From positions 1 through 31,781 of IMG/VR virus record IMGVR_UViG_3300034198_010292: a DNA stretch of 31,781 nucleotides, one strand, 5' to 3'. A model generated the notes under the pieces. That model was not told the origin of the DNA and searched no databases. It saw nothing but the letters and a program-made list of their open reading frames with translations. The number at the start of each line of letters is the position of its first letter. Within the stretch, counting starts at the first letter, position 1. The stretch is from a virus. A program made the position numbers and the translations under genes. Below, piece by piece: positions 1 through 7,345 of the stretch.

Positions 1-26
1 GATGTACCTCTTGTTCCAGATGTACC
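1..26. repeat. Terminal direct repeat (matches 31756-31781)
   Basis: The first 26 bases equal the last 26 base for base, and the same codon register continues on both sides. The simplest reading is an assembly overlap of a circular or circularly permuted genome. A chance match within the collagen-like repeat is the alternative, because near-copies of the unit occur nearby. Confidence 0.7.
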
Positions 27-237
27 ACTTGTACCAGTAGCACCAGCAGCACCAGCAACACCAGATGTACCAGCTGTTCCACTTATACCTGATGTACCTG
101 ATGTTCCTCTCGTTCCACTTGTTCCAGATGATCCAGCAACTCCACTCGTACCAGATGTTCCATTGACACCACTTGTGCCATTTGTTCCATTAGCTCCATC
201 TTTACCTTGACCTCCATCAGTTCCAGATGTTCCACTA
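1..237. repeat. GTS-type collagen-like coding repeat at left edge
   Basis: This is a degenerate 9-base repeat; on the minus strand the units read GGN ACN AGN or GGN ACN TCN and encode Gly-Thr-Ser, with some Gly-Ala-Ala, Gly-Asn and Gly-Val units. The units vary at third positions. A similar block lies at 31611-31781, and the window edges fall inside the two blocks. Repeats like this can break or mis-join assemblies and can change copy number by recombination. Confidence 0.85.
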
Positions 238-1658
238 CAAATTCCTAAATCATAAACATCAATCCAATCAGCACCATCACCACTAATAGAATATCCATCA
301 GTAGAGAATATACAAAGTTCTACAAATTCATCAACATTTATAACCCAAGATGCTCCATTACCACTACAATCAGTGTAATAAATAGTATAAGGTCCGTAAA
401 CAGATAAATTTTCAAATCTTAAACTTTGACAATAAGCCAGTGGTCCAGCAGGTCCTTGAGCACCACTCGTACCAGATGTACCGTGTGTTCCTGTACCTGA
501 TGTTCCTGATGTTGATTGTTGCATGAACATTACTTGTGTCATTGTTACAATTAATGATGGTATTCCTGGTCTATTTGGATTAGTCTGACCACCAAGAGCA
601 GTCATTTGAACGCCTGTATCAGCAGAACTCCACCAAATTTCAACATATTCTAAAGGTTGTAATGTTATTACCCAGTTCCAAGCTGGTACTTGATATCCAG
701 GTTGTCCTGGATTTTTATAAATGGTTTCTCTCGTATTACTGAAAGCAACTTGTACTGGCAGTGATGACGGTGAACCTTTCATTAACCATATATCATATTC
801 AGCAGTTGAATTTTGTTTATGTTCAAATTGTGCTGAAAATTGTATGTTGTATGTACCTCCGTAAATTGATTGGAATGATTTTTGATTTAATGCGACTACT
901 CCATTATTCTCTACCGTTTGATTACACTTCATTATATTTACGGTAGAGGCAGTCGGGTTAGTTTGTGTTACAGATGAATAAAACACACCATAATAACCTT
1001 GAGCACCACCAGCACCAGTCGCACCAACAGCACCACTTGTTCCTGATGTTCCTGATGTTCCCATCATACCTGATGTTCCACTTGTTCCTGCCGGTCCTGT
1101 TGGTCCTGTTGCACCTACTGAACCTATTAATCTTACTTCACTTGTATAATTATTTAATGAATATGTGTATCCAGCAATCGGAATATAAGGGTTATTACAT
1201 GGATTAAACCTCATTGGATATCTTAATGTAAATTCTGCGACCCATCCATTACAATTGTCTTTTGAAAATTCATATAGTGGATCAAATCTTACTTCTTCAG
1301 TTAGTATTATACCAAGGTCTCTTAAATATTGGTGTTGATTTATTTCACTGATATATGTTTCCAGTGTGTATTTACAATCTGATAGTACTTCTATGTAGTT
1401 TGGGTCACCTTTTGATATTCTATCTATTACATATACTTTGAATGTTTGTTCTTCTGTTAAGAATGATTGTGAGTCATAACTTATTGGCCATCTTGAGGCA
1501 CCTGTTTCAACATACATGTACGGAAATTGTGTGTCTTTTACTGTATCTAAATTCCAGTCTGGTCCTGCGAAATCAAATCCATTTAGGAATTTGTGATTTG
1601 CAAAGAAGAGTGTGAATACATTCTTCAAAAAGTTAATCGTTGGAGTATTGTTCGCCAT
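1..1658 (-). CDS. Collagen-like tail fibre, N-terminal part (runs off the left edge)
   Basis: The frame opens at ATG 1658 (MANNTPTINFLKNVF) and stays open for 552 codons to the edge. Residues 1-180 form a globular domain, possibly related to tail-terminator or tail-attachment domains. Three Gly-X-Y blocks follow at about 180-222, 382-407 and 472-edge, rich in GTSGTSG and poor in proline. Two beta-type domains lie between them, at about 223-380 and 408-470. This is a trimeric, rod-like fibre design: the N-terminus should bind the tail and the distal end should reach the host. The frame matches that of the gene entering from the right edge (30372-31781), so the two are probably halves of one protein of about 1,013 aa. 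The start lies just after the chaperone extension (stop at 1667), behind an AAAAGAT leader. Collagen-like nature is certain; the role of the N-terminal domain is inferred. Confidence 0.85.
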   Translation of the reverse strand, partial: MANNTPTINFLKNVFTLFFANHKFLNGFDFAGPDWNLDTVKDTQFPYMYVETGASRWPISYDSQSFLTEEQTFKVYVIDRISKGDPNYIEVLSDCKYTLETYISEINQHQYLRDLGIILTEEVRFDPLYEFSKDNCNGWVAEFTLRYPMRFNPCNNPYIPIAGYTYSLNNYTSEVRLIGSVGATGPTGPAGTSGTSGMMGTSGTSGTSGAVGATGAGGAQGYYGVFYSSVTQTNPTASTVNIMKCNQTVENNGVVALNQKSFQSIYGGTYNIQFSAQFEHKQNSTAEYDIWLMKGSPSSLPVQVAFSNTRETIYKNPGQPGYQVPAWNWVITLQPLEYVEIWWSSADTGVQMTALGGQTNPNRPGIPSLIVTMTQVMFMQQSTSGTSGTGTHGTSGTSGAQGPAGPLAYCQSLRFENLSVYGPYTIYYTDCSGNGASWVINVDEFVELCIFSTDGYSISGDGADWIDVYDLGICSGTSGTDGGQGKDGANGTNGTSGVNGTSGTSGVAGSSGTSGTRGTSGTSGISGTAGTSGVAGAAGATGTSGTSGTRGT

Positions 1659-1666
1659 ATCTTTTA

Positions 1667-1912
1667 TTATTTATTTGTCATTACTTTATCTTTTACTGCC
1701 CAGTAACTCATTATATATAAAATTGAACGCCAGTTCATTTTATAAATTTCTTCATGTTTTGTTACGTCACCGTCACTTAATCTGTCTATCATAGCTATGT
1801 AAGAATATTCTTCAGGCATCTTCATTTGTAAGCCTTCTATACCATTTTGATTATTTGTATTTGTATCATAAATCGGTTTGTATTCATTATAGTTTATTTT
1901 TTCCCAGTCAAA
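1667..1912 (-). CDS. Frameshifted C-terminal extension of the tail assembly chaperone (GT-like)
   Basis: An open frame in -1 relative to the 201-aa gene continues from the 9-T run (plus-strand A's at 1910-1918) to TAA at 1669-1667. Slipping back one base after codon 196 gives TTT then GAC TGG GAA and 80 further codons, a fusion of about 277 aa. The tail of the extension (EYSYIAMIDRLSDG followed by TKHEEIYKMNW) resembles the short helical T domain of phage chaperone fusions as I know them. The extension has internal Met codons (1825 onward) but no convincing start signal, so frameshifting is preferred over separate initiation. Confidence 0.7.
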   Translation of the reverse strand, partial: FDWEKINYNEYKPIYDTNTNNQNGIEGLQMKMPEEYSYIAMIDRLSDGDVTKHEEIYKMNWRSILYIMSYWAVKDKVMTNK

Positions 1913-2499
1913 AAAAAAGTGAGAGTTGGTAGTATCAATCTTGTTTCTGTGTTTTTAAATAATTCTGCTCTCCATTCCAAGTTTTGAATATCTTTTCTAC
2001 TGAATGGTTGTATTTCTATTCTTGTTTCACCAGTTTCATCATCTACTATTTCTTGTGTTGGTCGTATTAAAATAGCGGCAACGTATGGTGCGTATTGATA
2101 GAAGTCATTATTCATATTACTTTGATATGTTTTGATTGATATCATTTCACCGGCATCTACTTCATTTAAATTACTTATGTTTCTTGTTGCGTATAGTGTG
2201 TTATTGATTTCAAATGTTGGTTGCCATTCTGGTAGTCCGTCTTGCATTATTAGATTAATTACCTTTTCTGTTATTTCTTCAATATACTTTACCGGTATTC
2301 TGTCTGCGTCTTCACCAATAATTAGTGATATAAGTTCTAATGTGTCTATTGATCCATCTATTGATGAAAAATACTCATCAACTTGTTCTGGTTTCATCTT
2401 TGTTAGTTTCTCTGTGATTTTTACTACCTCTAAATATCTACTCAGTGGTAGGTCTAAAATACTCTCTGGTATTTTAATTTCAATTTCTTCTAATGTCAT
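1894..2499 (-). CDS. Tail assembly chaperone (G-like, zero-frame product)
   Basis: This 201-aa acidic, helical protein starts MTLEEIEIKIPESIL and ends in the hydrophobic stretch LILPTLTFFLTGKK. It sits in the tail region and ends on a homopolymeric slippery run, the arrangement of the lambda G/GT pair. Known role of the family: it coats the tape measure protein during tube assembly and is absent from the virion. Unusually, it follows terL and precedes the fibre rather than lying directly upstream of the tape measure gene (20720-22864). A strong copy of the promoter-like element at 2506-2533 precedes it. The assignment rests on architecture and frameshift rather than on a sharp sequence signature. 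Confidence 0.65.
   Translation of the reverse strand: MTLEEIEIKIPESILDLPLSRYLEVVKITEKLTKMKPEQVDEYFSSIDGSIDTLELISLIIGEDADRIPVKYIEEITEKVINLIMQDGLPEWQPTFEINNTLYATRNISNLNEVDAGEMISIKTYQSNMNNDFYQYAPYVAAILIRPTQEIVDDETGETRIEIQPFSRKDIQNLEWRAELFKNTETRLILPTLTFFLTGKK
1910..1918 (-). other. Slippery T9 run, probable -1 ribosomal frameshift site
   Basis: On the minus strand the zero frame reads ACT TTT TTT TTG ACT; a -1 slip reads TTT GAC TGG and enters the 80-codon extension. Nine identical bases at the exact end of a chaperone-like gene, only 15 bases before its stop, is the layout expected of programmed frameshifting. A sequencing-length error in the run is the main alternative. Confidence 0.65.
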
Positions 2500-2505
2500 A
2501 ATATC

Positions 2506-2533
2506 TATATATATCTTTTTTTTGTAAAATACT
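2506..2533 (-). promoter_or_regulatory. Class I phage promoter-like element before the chaperone gene
   Basis: On the minus strand this is AGTATTTT (2533-2526), 10 bases rich in A, then GATATATATA (2515-2506), ending 6 bases before ATG 2499. The identical box arrangement recurs at 17536-17563 and 28701-28728, with a looser copy at 22869-22896. The upstream box overlaps the terL stop codon. The boxes lie so close to the start codon that a translational role is possible. Confidence 0.6.
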
Positions 2534-3704
2534 ATTTAAATGAATAAAAAGATGATAGTTTTTGATTATATACCTTTTTCTTACTTGAATGTATAGCGTA
2601 CCTTACTGCATCGAGTGCGTCATCAAATAGTTTTATTGGTTCATCTAATACTTGATCACCTTTTGTTTTCCAACTATACATTTTATATTCTTTCCATAAA
2701 TTAGTACTTTCTTTACTTATATTAATTGAAGTCATTTTGATTGTATTTATTCCTTCTCTAACTTCTTTATTACTATCTTTCATATTGTAGCCGGCTCTTT
2801 TTAAATCTTCAATGATTTCTGGTCGAGCGTAGTCACTATAAATATATTTTGATTTGTCTATGTTTAGATTATTAAATTCTCTCACTATATCTGATGATGT
2901 TAAGTGTGATTTATATAGTAGTTCTTCTATGTAGGCTTCTCCATCTGACATATAAACTTTTACGAGTGCTGTCGGGTGATTAAATCCCCAATCGGCTCCA
3001 TATACAATATCATCTATTCGTTCTGGTAGTTTATCATATTGTTTAAAGTGTGTGTATATTCTTGTCGTTGGTGTTGGTCTCTCACCAAGTGCGTATATTT
3101 TATAATAGTTTTCATCAATTGATATTAAATGTTCTATTTCTTTTACTTGTTCATCTGGTAGGAACGGGTTATCTAAGTATGTACTTTTAATAAGTTTTGA
3201 ATTATTTCGTTCCATCAATTCATACAACCAATGTTCGTTGTCTGATGGATTAAAATCGAATATTAATTTATCAGATGTTCTCATATTCAACTGATTATAC
3301 TCATCAAATGTTAATTCATTCGCCTCATTCGCCCATAATATGTCACGTTTTCTACCACGTAGTTTCTGTTCATCATCTACTGAGAAGAATTCAACTGATG
3401 ATCCATTCTTAAAATGATATATATTATCTGTCTTGTGGTGTTCGTTTATATTATAAAGGTTAAGATCTCTCATTACTTCAATAAAGTCTCTTAAAACCGA
3501 ACTTCTTAATGATGGGAACGACTTTCTAACTATACTAATCATTTTGCCTGGGTTTGTTAGACAATAAACAATTAGCATTTGACATATAGAATATGTTTTA
3601 CTACTTCTCGAGCCACCCTGATTTATTACAAATCTAATATCATCGTTGTTTAGTTGTTCAAAGTTTTTAGTGAATACTGTTGTGTGTTTGATTTCAAGTT
3701 CCAT
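2532..3704 (-). CDS. terL: Terminase large subunit
   Basis: This is the DNA-packaging motor ATPase and headful/cohesive-end nuclease (390 aa). The ATPase domain has a Walker A-like loop GGSRSSKT (residues 30-37), a Walker B region DILWANEANEL (121-131) with acidic residues for catalysis, and a coupling-type motif FDFNPS near 149-154. The C-terminal RNase H-like nuclease carries acidic residues at GADWGF (D238), YSDYARPE (D291) and DDALDAVRYA (D361-D365). Length and motif order fit the Terminase_3/Terminase_6C group. Its start overlaps the end of terS by 11 bases, the usual translationally coupled pair. The protein docks on the portal (15357-16955) during packaging. Confidence 0.95.
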   Translation of the reverse strand: MELEIKHTTVFTKNFEQLNNDDIRFVINQGGSRSSKTYSICQMLIVYCLTNPGKMISIVRKSFPSLRSSVLRDFIEVMRDLNLYNINEHHKTDNIYHFKNGSSVEFFSVDDEQKLRGRKRDILWANEANELTFDEYNQLNMRTSDKLIFDFNPSDNEHWLYELMERNNSKLIKSTYLDNPFLPDEQVKEIEHLISIDENYYKIYALGERPTPTTRIYTHFKQYDKLPERIDDIVYGADWGFNHPTALVKVYMSDGEAYIEELLYKSHLTSSDIVREFNNLNIDKSKYIYSDYARPEIIEDLKRAGYNMKDSNKEVREGINTIKMTSINISKESTNLWKEYKMYSWKTKGDQVLDEPIKLFDDALDAVRYAIHSSKKKVYNQKLSSFYSFK

Positions 3705-4053
3705 TTAAATTATCTTTTTTTACTTCAACCAATTTTATTTCGGTTAATTTTTCACCACCTGATGTTATATCTAAACTATCAGTGTAGCCTCTTTTTCTGC
3801 CTTTATATTTCATATAAAATAATATACTTCTTTCACTGCCTTCTTTTATCTTTTTTAGGAGTTGTGTTTCGGCGAAGTCTATTGTTATTTCATTTATATC
3901 ATCTACTGCCTTTCTGAATTCTTCATCTTCATTATAGTAAGTATAGAATGTGTTTCGTGATATACCTACTTCTTTACAGGCTGCTGTCACTATACCGAGG
4001 CTTTTCTCGAGTGCCTCTATTAATTGTTTCTTGTTTTTTTCTGGATTCTTCAT
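3694..4053 (-). CDS. terS: Terminase small subunit
   Basis: This 119-aa protein has an N-terminal helix-turn-helix of the kind that recognises the packaging site: IVTAACKEVGISRNTFYTYYNEDEEF is split over residues 21-46, with the recognition helix around SRNTFYTYY. A helical middle follows, and a C-terminal tail that would contact TerL. The position directly upstream of terL, with an 11-base overlap, supports the call. Transcription probably continues from the methyltransferase gene, which ends only 7 bases upstream. Confidence 0.88.
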   Translation of the reverse strand: MKNPEKNKKQLIEALEKSLGIVTAACKEVGISRNTFYTYYNEDEEFRKAVDDINEITIDFAETQLLKKIKEGSERSILFYMKYKGRKRGYTDSLDITSGGEKLTEIKLVEVKKDNLNGT

Positions 4054-4060
4054 AGTTGTT

Positions 4061-4879
4061 TTATTTAATTCCTGGAATACACAATCTTAATAATTCTTCA
4101 AAGTCTGTTACTGTACAATTATTTGTTGATATACACTTTTTACTTAAAAATTGTGTTTCTTTATTGTGGTGGTATAACCATTTTATACATTTTAAAATTT
4201 CTTCTTTGTTATCTGGGTTATTACATTTTACTGCAATTTGTCCTGCTGTTTCGTACGGTTTTGTTTCTTTAAAAACATTACCAAATATAGTTATACAGAT
4301 ATCATAGTCTATATTTTTTAAATGTTCGCCTTTCTTATTACTTCTACTTACTCTTGTGAGTGTTATATCTTTTAATTTTTCATATTTAGGTCTCCAATCA
4401 TCTTTGTCTGGATTTCTTTTATAAATTGTGAATGATGTGTAGAGTTCGTGATTCGTATAGTTGGCTTTTAATAAACATGAATAGACGATTTCAAATCTAT
4501 AAAATCTACTATAATTTTTATAAAATGCAGGTGGTTGAATAAATGCAATATAGTCGCCGTTATCACACGCTTTATTATAAAAATCTTTTATTATTTTACC
4601 GGCTCCTGCACCGAATGGATGATTACCAATAAAACATCTTCCTTTCTTGTAGCCCCCTAAATCTAATTTTAGAAAGTCTGCCTGTTCAATATATTCATGT
4701 TGTGGATATAAATCATACGCCTTACAACCTGGTATCTGGTGACTGAATGAACCTGATCCGGCTGACGGTTCTACCCATTCTGTTATGTTTTCTTCACCAA
4801 TAATTTCTTTTGTCTTTTCAATACACCACTTTGCTACTATTGGTGGAGTATAGTATTTATCAAATGCTATTTTAGCCAT
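4061..4879 (-). CDS. DNA methyltransferase-like protein (adenine-N6 type fold)
   Basis: Using ATG 4879 (MAKIAFDKYYTPP), one base after the preceding stop, gives 272 aa; an in-frame ATG at 4918 would overlap the upstream gene. The S-adenosylmethionine-binding motif I is VEPSAGSGS (36-44), and the catalytic motif IV region is GNHPFG (85-90), where the usual N/D-PP-Y/F has His in place of the first Pro. The N-terminal YYTPP is typical of amino-methyltransferases. Such enzymes modify phage DNA against restriction or take part in gene regulation. The ParB-like gene just upstream is a frequent partner in phages. The motif IV change could alter target or activity. No cognate restriction enzyme is visible. 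Confidence 0.75.
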   Translation of the reverse strand: MAKIAFDKYYTPPIVAKWCIEKTKEIIGEENITEWVEPSAGSGSFSHQIPGCKAYDLYPQHEYIEQADFLKLDLGGYKKGRCFIGNHPFGAGAGKIIKDFYNKACDNGDYIAFIQPPAFYKNYSRFYRFEIVYSCLLKANYTNHELYTSFTIYKRNPDKDDWRPKYEKLKDITLTRVSRSNKKGEHLKNIDYDICITIFGNVFKETKPYETAGQIAVKCNNPDNKEEILKCIKWLYHHNKETQFLSKKCISTNNCTVTDFEELLRLCIPGIK

Positions 4880-4880
4880 G

Positions 4881-5075
4881 TTAATATTTAAATTTTTTTT
4901 CTCTAAATAAGTTATCAATATACTTATCTAAGTGTTGAAGTTCTGGTTTATCATATTCGTCACTTACAATTGTAGATATAATTTCATATCTTTCATCTGC
5001 TTGGACTAATTTCGGAATCAATTCTTTATCTTCAATCTTACAGAATAAAATAATTTTAGATTTCGTTTCTGCCAT
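4881..5075 (-). CDS. Hypothetical protein, 64 aa
   Basis: I do not recognise this protein. It is a small charged protein starting MAETKSKIILFCKIED, with a short beta-like hydrophobic segment then acidic and helical sequence ending in a Lys-rich tail. It overlaps the ParB-like gene by 20 bases at its start and ends one base before the methyltransferase start. It lies between two proteins that often work together on DNA, so it may be an accessory of that pair. Confidence 0.6.
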   Translation of the reverse strand: MAETKSKIILFCKIEDKELIPKLVQADERYEIISTIVSDEYDKPELQHLDKYIDNLFREKKFKY

Positions 5076-5673
5076 ATTGTATTATTAATTTTTTCAAATC
5101 ATTTATAAACGATTCTTTAGTTGATATACCATTTAAATTTCTTATCGATTGTTTAATTTCATCATCTTCAAATTCAATCATCATTTCATTAAAGAATATT
5201 ACATTTTGTTTAATGAAGTCATCCACATTCACTTCTTCTGGGTCGAAGTTTGAACCTTCGAGTGCTTTCTTATTCTTGTTAGACATTTCATTCGTTCCGA
5301 ATATATCAATAAGGTCCCACTGTTCGAAGCCACTATCTAACAACATATCTTTGTCCCATTCACTTAAAAGTTTTGTGTCCCATTCACCGAATGATTGGTT
5401 ATCTTTTAATATAAATTCCTTTTTTTGTGTTTCTGTTAGTTGTGACGCCTTTATAATAAAAACCTCTTTTAGTCCTGCCTCTTTACAGGCTTTTAGTCTC
5501 ATATTTCCACCTAATACGACGCCATCATCATCGACAACGATTGGTCTTATTTCTAACATTTGAGGAAACTCTCTTATTGATTTGACTAACTTTTTATATT
5601 TATCATCTTTAATAAATCTTGGGTTCTTGTCATTCTTTTTTATCTGATCGATACTTACTTTTTCAATATTCAT
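5056..5673 (-). CDS. ParB-like nuclease/Srx-fold domain protein
   Basis: This is a 205-aa protein. The N-terminal ParB/sulfiredoxin-type domain (about residues 3-90) has LEIRPIVVDDDGVVLGGNMR with the GGNMR signature at 55-59 and the following helix RLKACKEAGLKEV. Next come LKDNQSFGEWDTKLLSEW (about 89-106) and GFEQWDLIDIF, a linker common in phage ParB-methylase proteins, then an acidic C-terminal part. In many phages and mobile elements this domain is fused to, or encoded beside, a DNA methyltransferase, as here with 4061-4879. It is probably a DNA-binding or nuclease accessory rather than a chromosome-partition protein, because no ParA is present. Confidence 0.82.
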   Translation of the reverse strand: MNIEKVSIDQIKKNDKNPRFIKDDKYKKLVKSIREFPQMLEIRPIVVDDDGVVLGGNMRLKACKEAGLKEVFIIKASQLTETQKKEFILKDNQSFGEWDTKLLSEWDKDMLLDSGFEQWDLIDIFGTNEMSNKNKKALEGSNFDPEEVNVDDFIKQNVIFFNEMMIEFEDDEIKQSIRNLNGISTKESFINDLKKLIIQYGRNEI

Positions 5674-5708
5674 ATACTTTTTTATTTTTTAATCTATTGT
5701 CATGTTTG

Positions 5709-5897
5709 TCATTTTTTTATCAAATCAATAATCTTATTGTTATCTGATTTGAAGTTTTTTTGTATGTGATAGTTTAGCCATTTTGTACCTTCTACTGATC
5801 TTAATCTGACATAGAGGTGGTTCAATTCTGTTTTGTGGAAGCCTTCTACAATATATTTCTCTCCATCTATTATAATTACCGCATCTTCACCCTTCAT
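5709..5897 (-). CDS. Hypothetical protein, 62 aa
   Basis: I do not recognise this protein. The sequence (MKGEDAVIIIDGEKYIVEGF) alternates hydrophobic and charged residues in a way that suggests a small beta-barrel of SH3 type, with a basic C-terminus. It overlaps the end of the 48-aa gene upstream (stop at 5887) by 11 bases, consistent with one compact operon. Confidence 0.6.
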   Translation of the reverse strand: MKGEDAVIIIDGEKYIVEGFHKTELNHLYVRLRSVEGTKWLNYHIQKNFKSDNNKIIDLIKK

Positions 5898-6033
5898 TGT
5901 TTAAATATTCTTTTATTAATTCGTTTGTTTCTTCTCTTATTTCAATAATTTTGTCTTGTTCGTCATATGTTAGTGCTAACAATAAGTCGTAGTTCAGTTC
6001 AATAATTCTTCTTTTAATTTCTTTTTTTGTCAT
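5887..6033 (-). CDS. Hypothetical protein, 48 aa
   Basis: A short frame from ATG 6033 (MTKKEIKRRIIELNYDLLLA) to TGA at 5889-5887 fills what would otherwise be a gap. The product is a charged, fully helical peptide. An A-rich leader precedes it, and its stop lies inside the start of the next gene, as for its neighbours. The function is unknown. Confidence 0.55.
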   Translation of the reverse strand: MTKKEIKRRIIELNYDLLLALTYDEQDKIIEIREETNELIKEYLNNEG

Positions 6034-6047
6034 TGTTATTTTTATTT

Positions 6048-6245
6048 TTATAAGTTGAAGCCTGTATCTATTCTGTTTTCATTATAGAACTTTTCAATCA
6101 TTTTTTTCTGTTTATCATTTAAATCTGATAGGTCTATATCTTTTAGTTTTTCACCTGATTGTATTCTTTTACATATTTTAAAAATTAACATATCAGTTGT
6201 TCTACTTCTTTCTTTTTTTAATTTCTTTGATGTTGCTAAACTCAT
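6048..6245 (-). CDS. Hypothetical basic protein, 65 aa
   Basis: ATG 6245 (MSLATSKKLKKERSR) is preferred to an in-frame ATG at 6281 because it starts one base after the upstream stop at 6247. The N-terminus is strongly basic, followed by a helical segment (LIFKICKRIQSGEKL) and a DLSDLNDKQKKMIEKFY stretch. The basic N-terminus hints at nucleic-acid binding, but I do not recognise the family. Confidence 0.6.
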   Translation of the reverse strand: MSLATSKKLKKERSRTTDMLIFKICKRIQSGEKLKDIDLSDLNDKQKKMIEKFYNENRIDTGFNL

Positions 6246-6246
6246 A

Positions 6247-6834
6247 TTATTTAAAAAATTTTCTATAAAAGTTTGGACCACCTTCTAATATACGGTCTTC
6301 ACCGAAGTAGTCAATACATTTGTATATTAAAATAGGTTGTATTCCTTGACTTGTCATTTTTACAACATATCCAATAATTGATCTATCTTTATCAAGTCGT
6401 ATAGGTAGAGACTTTTCTAAGTCATATCCACTTTTATTTACAATTTTATTTCCATCAATCTTCCAACCAGTGCCGGTTCCTACTATTGAGAAGTATCCAT
6501 CATCTACTCTATAAACAGACTTTGGTGATTTCTCTAATTCTTTATTAGGTTCATCTTTAATTACCTCTCTTAATAGTGGTTCTCTTCTTCTTATTAGTGG
6601 GAATTTTACTGGTGTTATTTGTGTTATATCTAAAATGGCTTGACCTGACGTTATAGATTTTACTTGTTGATGTATTACATTACAATTACAATTTAAATTC
6701 TGTAAATCGTTCTGTAACTTCAAAATAACGGCTGTTTGAATTAGTACAGTGTTTCTAATTTCATTTAGAATATTTACCCAGTTTGTTTGATTGAATTCAA
6801 CCCAGGCTCCTGTATCATTCATTAAAAATTCCAT
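6247..6834 (-). CDS. Hypothetical protein, 195 aa
   Basis: I do not recognise this protein. The N-terminal third (to about residue 60) is helical with a Cys-Asn-Cys-Asn motif (LNCNCNVI) followed by HQQ, which might bind a metal. The middle contains many charged residues, and the C-terminal half (VYRVDDGYFSIVGTGTGWKI onward) looks like a small beta-domain. It begins MEFLMNDTG; the internal Met 5 is an alternative start. It is part of the tightly packed minus-strand block. Confidence 0.6.
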   Translation of the reverse strand: MEFLMNDTGAWVEFNQTNWVNILNEIRNTVLIQTAVILKLQNDLQNLNCNCNVIHQQVKSITSGQAILDITQITPVKFPLIRRREPLLREVIKDEPNKELEKSPKSVYRVDDGYFSIVGTGTGWKIDGNKIVNKSGYDLEKSLPIRLDKDRSIIGYVVKMTSQGIQPILIYKCIDYFGEDRILEGGPNFYRKFFK

Positions 6835-6852
6835 GTGTTTTTATTTATTTTT

Positions 6853-7086
6853 TTACCCGAATAGGCTTCCGTTTTGTAGATACCATTCTCTTAATGTATT
6901 AAAATAGGTTTCTATACTTAATGCACAATTTCCGCACCCCGAGTTTGGTCTTTGAGCATTTGGATCGATATATTTTTTATATAATCCATAAAACCATTCT
7001 AACTTACCCCAATCATTAATGACTGTAATCATAAGTTTATTTAATTCTTCGGCATCTTCTTTTGTGTATTTAAATTGTTGGGCCAT
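6853..7086 (-). CDS. Hypothetical protein, 77 aa
   Basis: The start at ATG 7086 (MAQQFKYTKEDAEELNKLM) is chosen over 7113 because it limits the overlap with the upstream gene to 17 bases. The protein is helical, with a conserved-looking NSGCGNCALSIETYFNTLREWY segment near residues 50-72. Similar small CxNC-containing proteins are familiar from phages as unnamed genes, but I cannot assign a role. Confidence 0.6.
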   Translation of the reverse strand: MAQQFKYTKEDAEELNKLMITVINDWGKLEWFYGLYKKYIDPNAQRPNSGCGNCALSIETYFNTLREWYLQNGSLFG

Positions 7087-7345
7087 TTGTTGGTGTATTT
7101 TTTTCGTTATCAATTAATAGGTCTGTTCCATACGGTAGACCTGCTTCTTTTAATAAAAGGTTCTCACTATATTTTACCCATAGTGTTTCTAAATCTATAC
7201 CGATAAGTTCATTCACTTCTTCATAAAGTTTCATTAGTTCTTCTTCGGTCATTTTTTTCAATTCAGATACTCTATACTTTCTTTTACCTATTTTTACTTT
7301 TTTGTTACCATGTACATCTTTATTGTATAGTTCCATTAGCGTCAT
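7070..7345 (-). CDS. Hypothetical protein, 91 aa
   Basis: I do not recognise this protein. It starts MTLMELYNKDVHGNKKVKIG, with a short basic beta segment and then an acidic helix (LKKMTEEELMKLYEEVNELIG). It overlaps the membrane-protein gene upstream by 26 bases and the next gene by 17. The helix could mediate protein contacts. Confidence 0.6.
   Translation of the reverse strand: MTLMELYNKDVHGNKKVKIGKRKYRVSELKKMTEEELMKLYEEVNELIGIDLETLWVKYSENLLLKEAGLPYGTDLLIDNEKNTPTNGPTI

Noticed and set aside
1-237. Regularly spaced repeats as a CRISPR array
   Set aside because: The units are 9 bases, degenerate at third codon positions and keep an open frame encoding Gly-Thr-Ser; there are no spacers or cas genes.
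761-1207. Plus-strand frames rich in Leu, Tyr, His and Gln opposite the collagen-like gene
   Set aside because: They are low-complexity antisense readings of the fibre gene, with no promoter or leader.
2132-2527. Plus-strand frame of 131 codons
   Set aside because: It lies opposite the chaperone gene, is Ser/Ile-rich and has no start context; it is a shadow.
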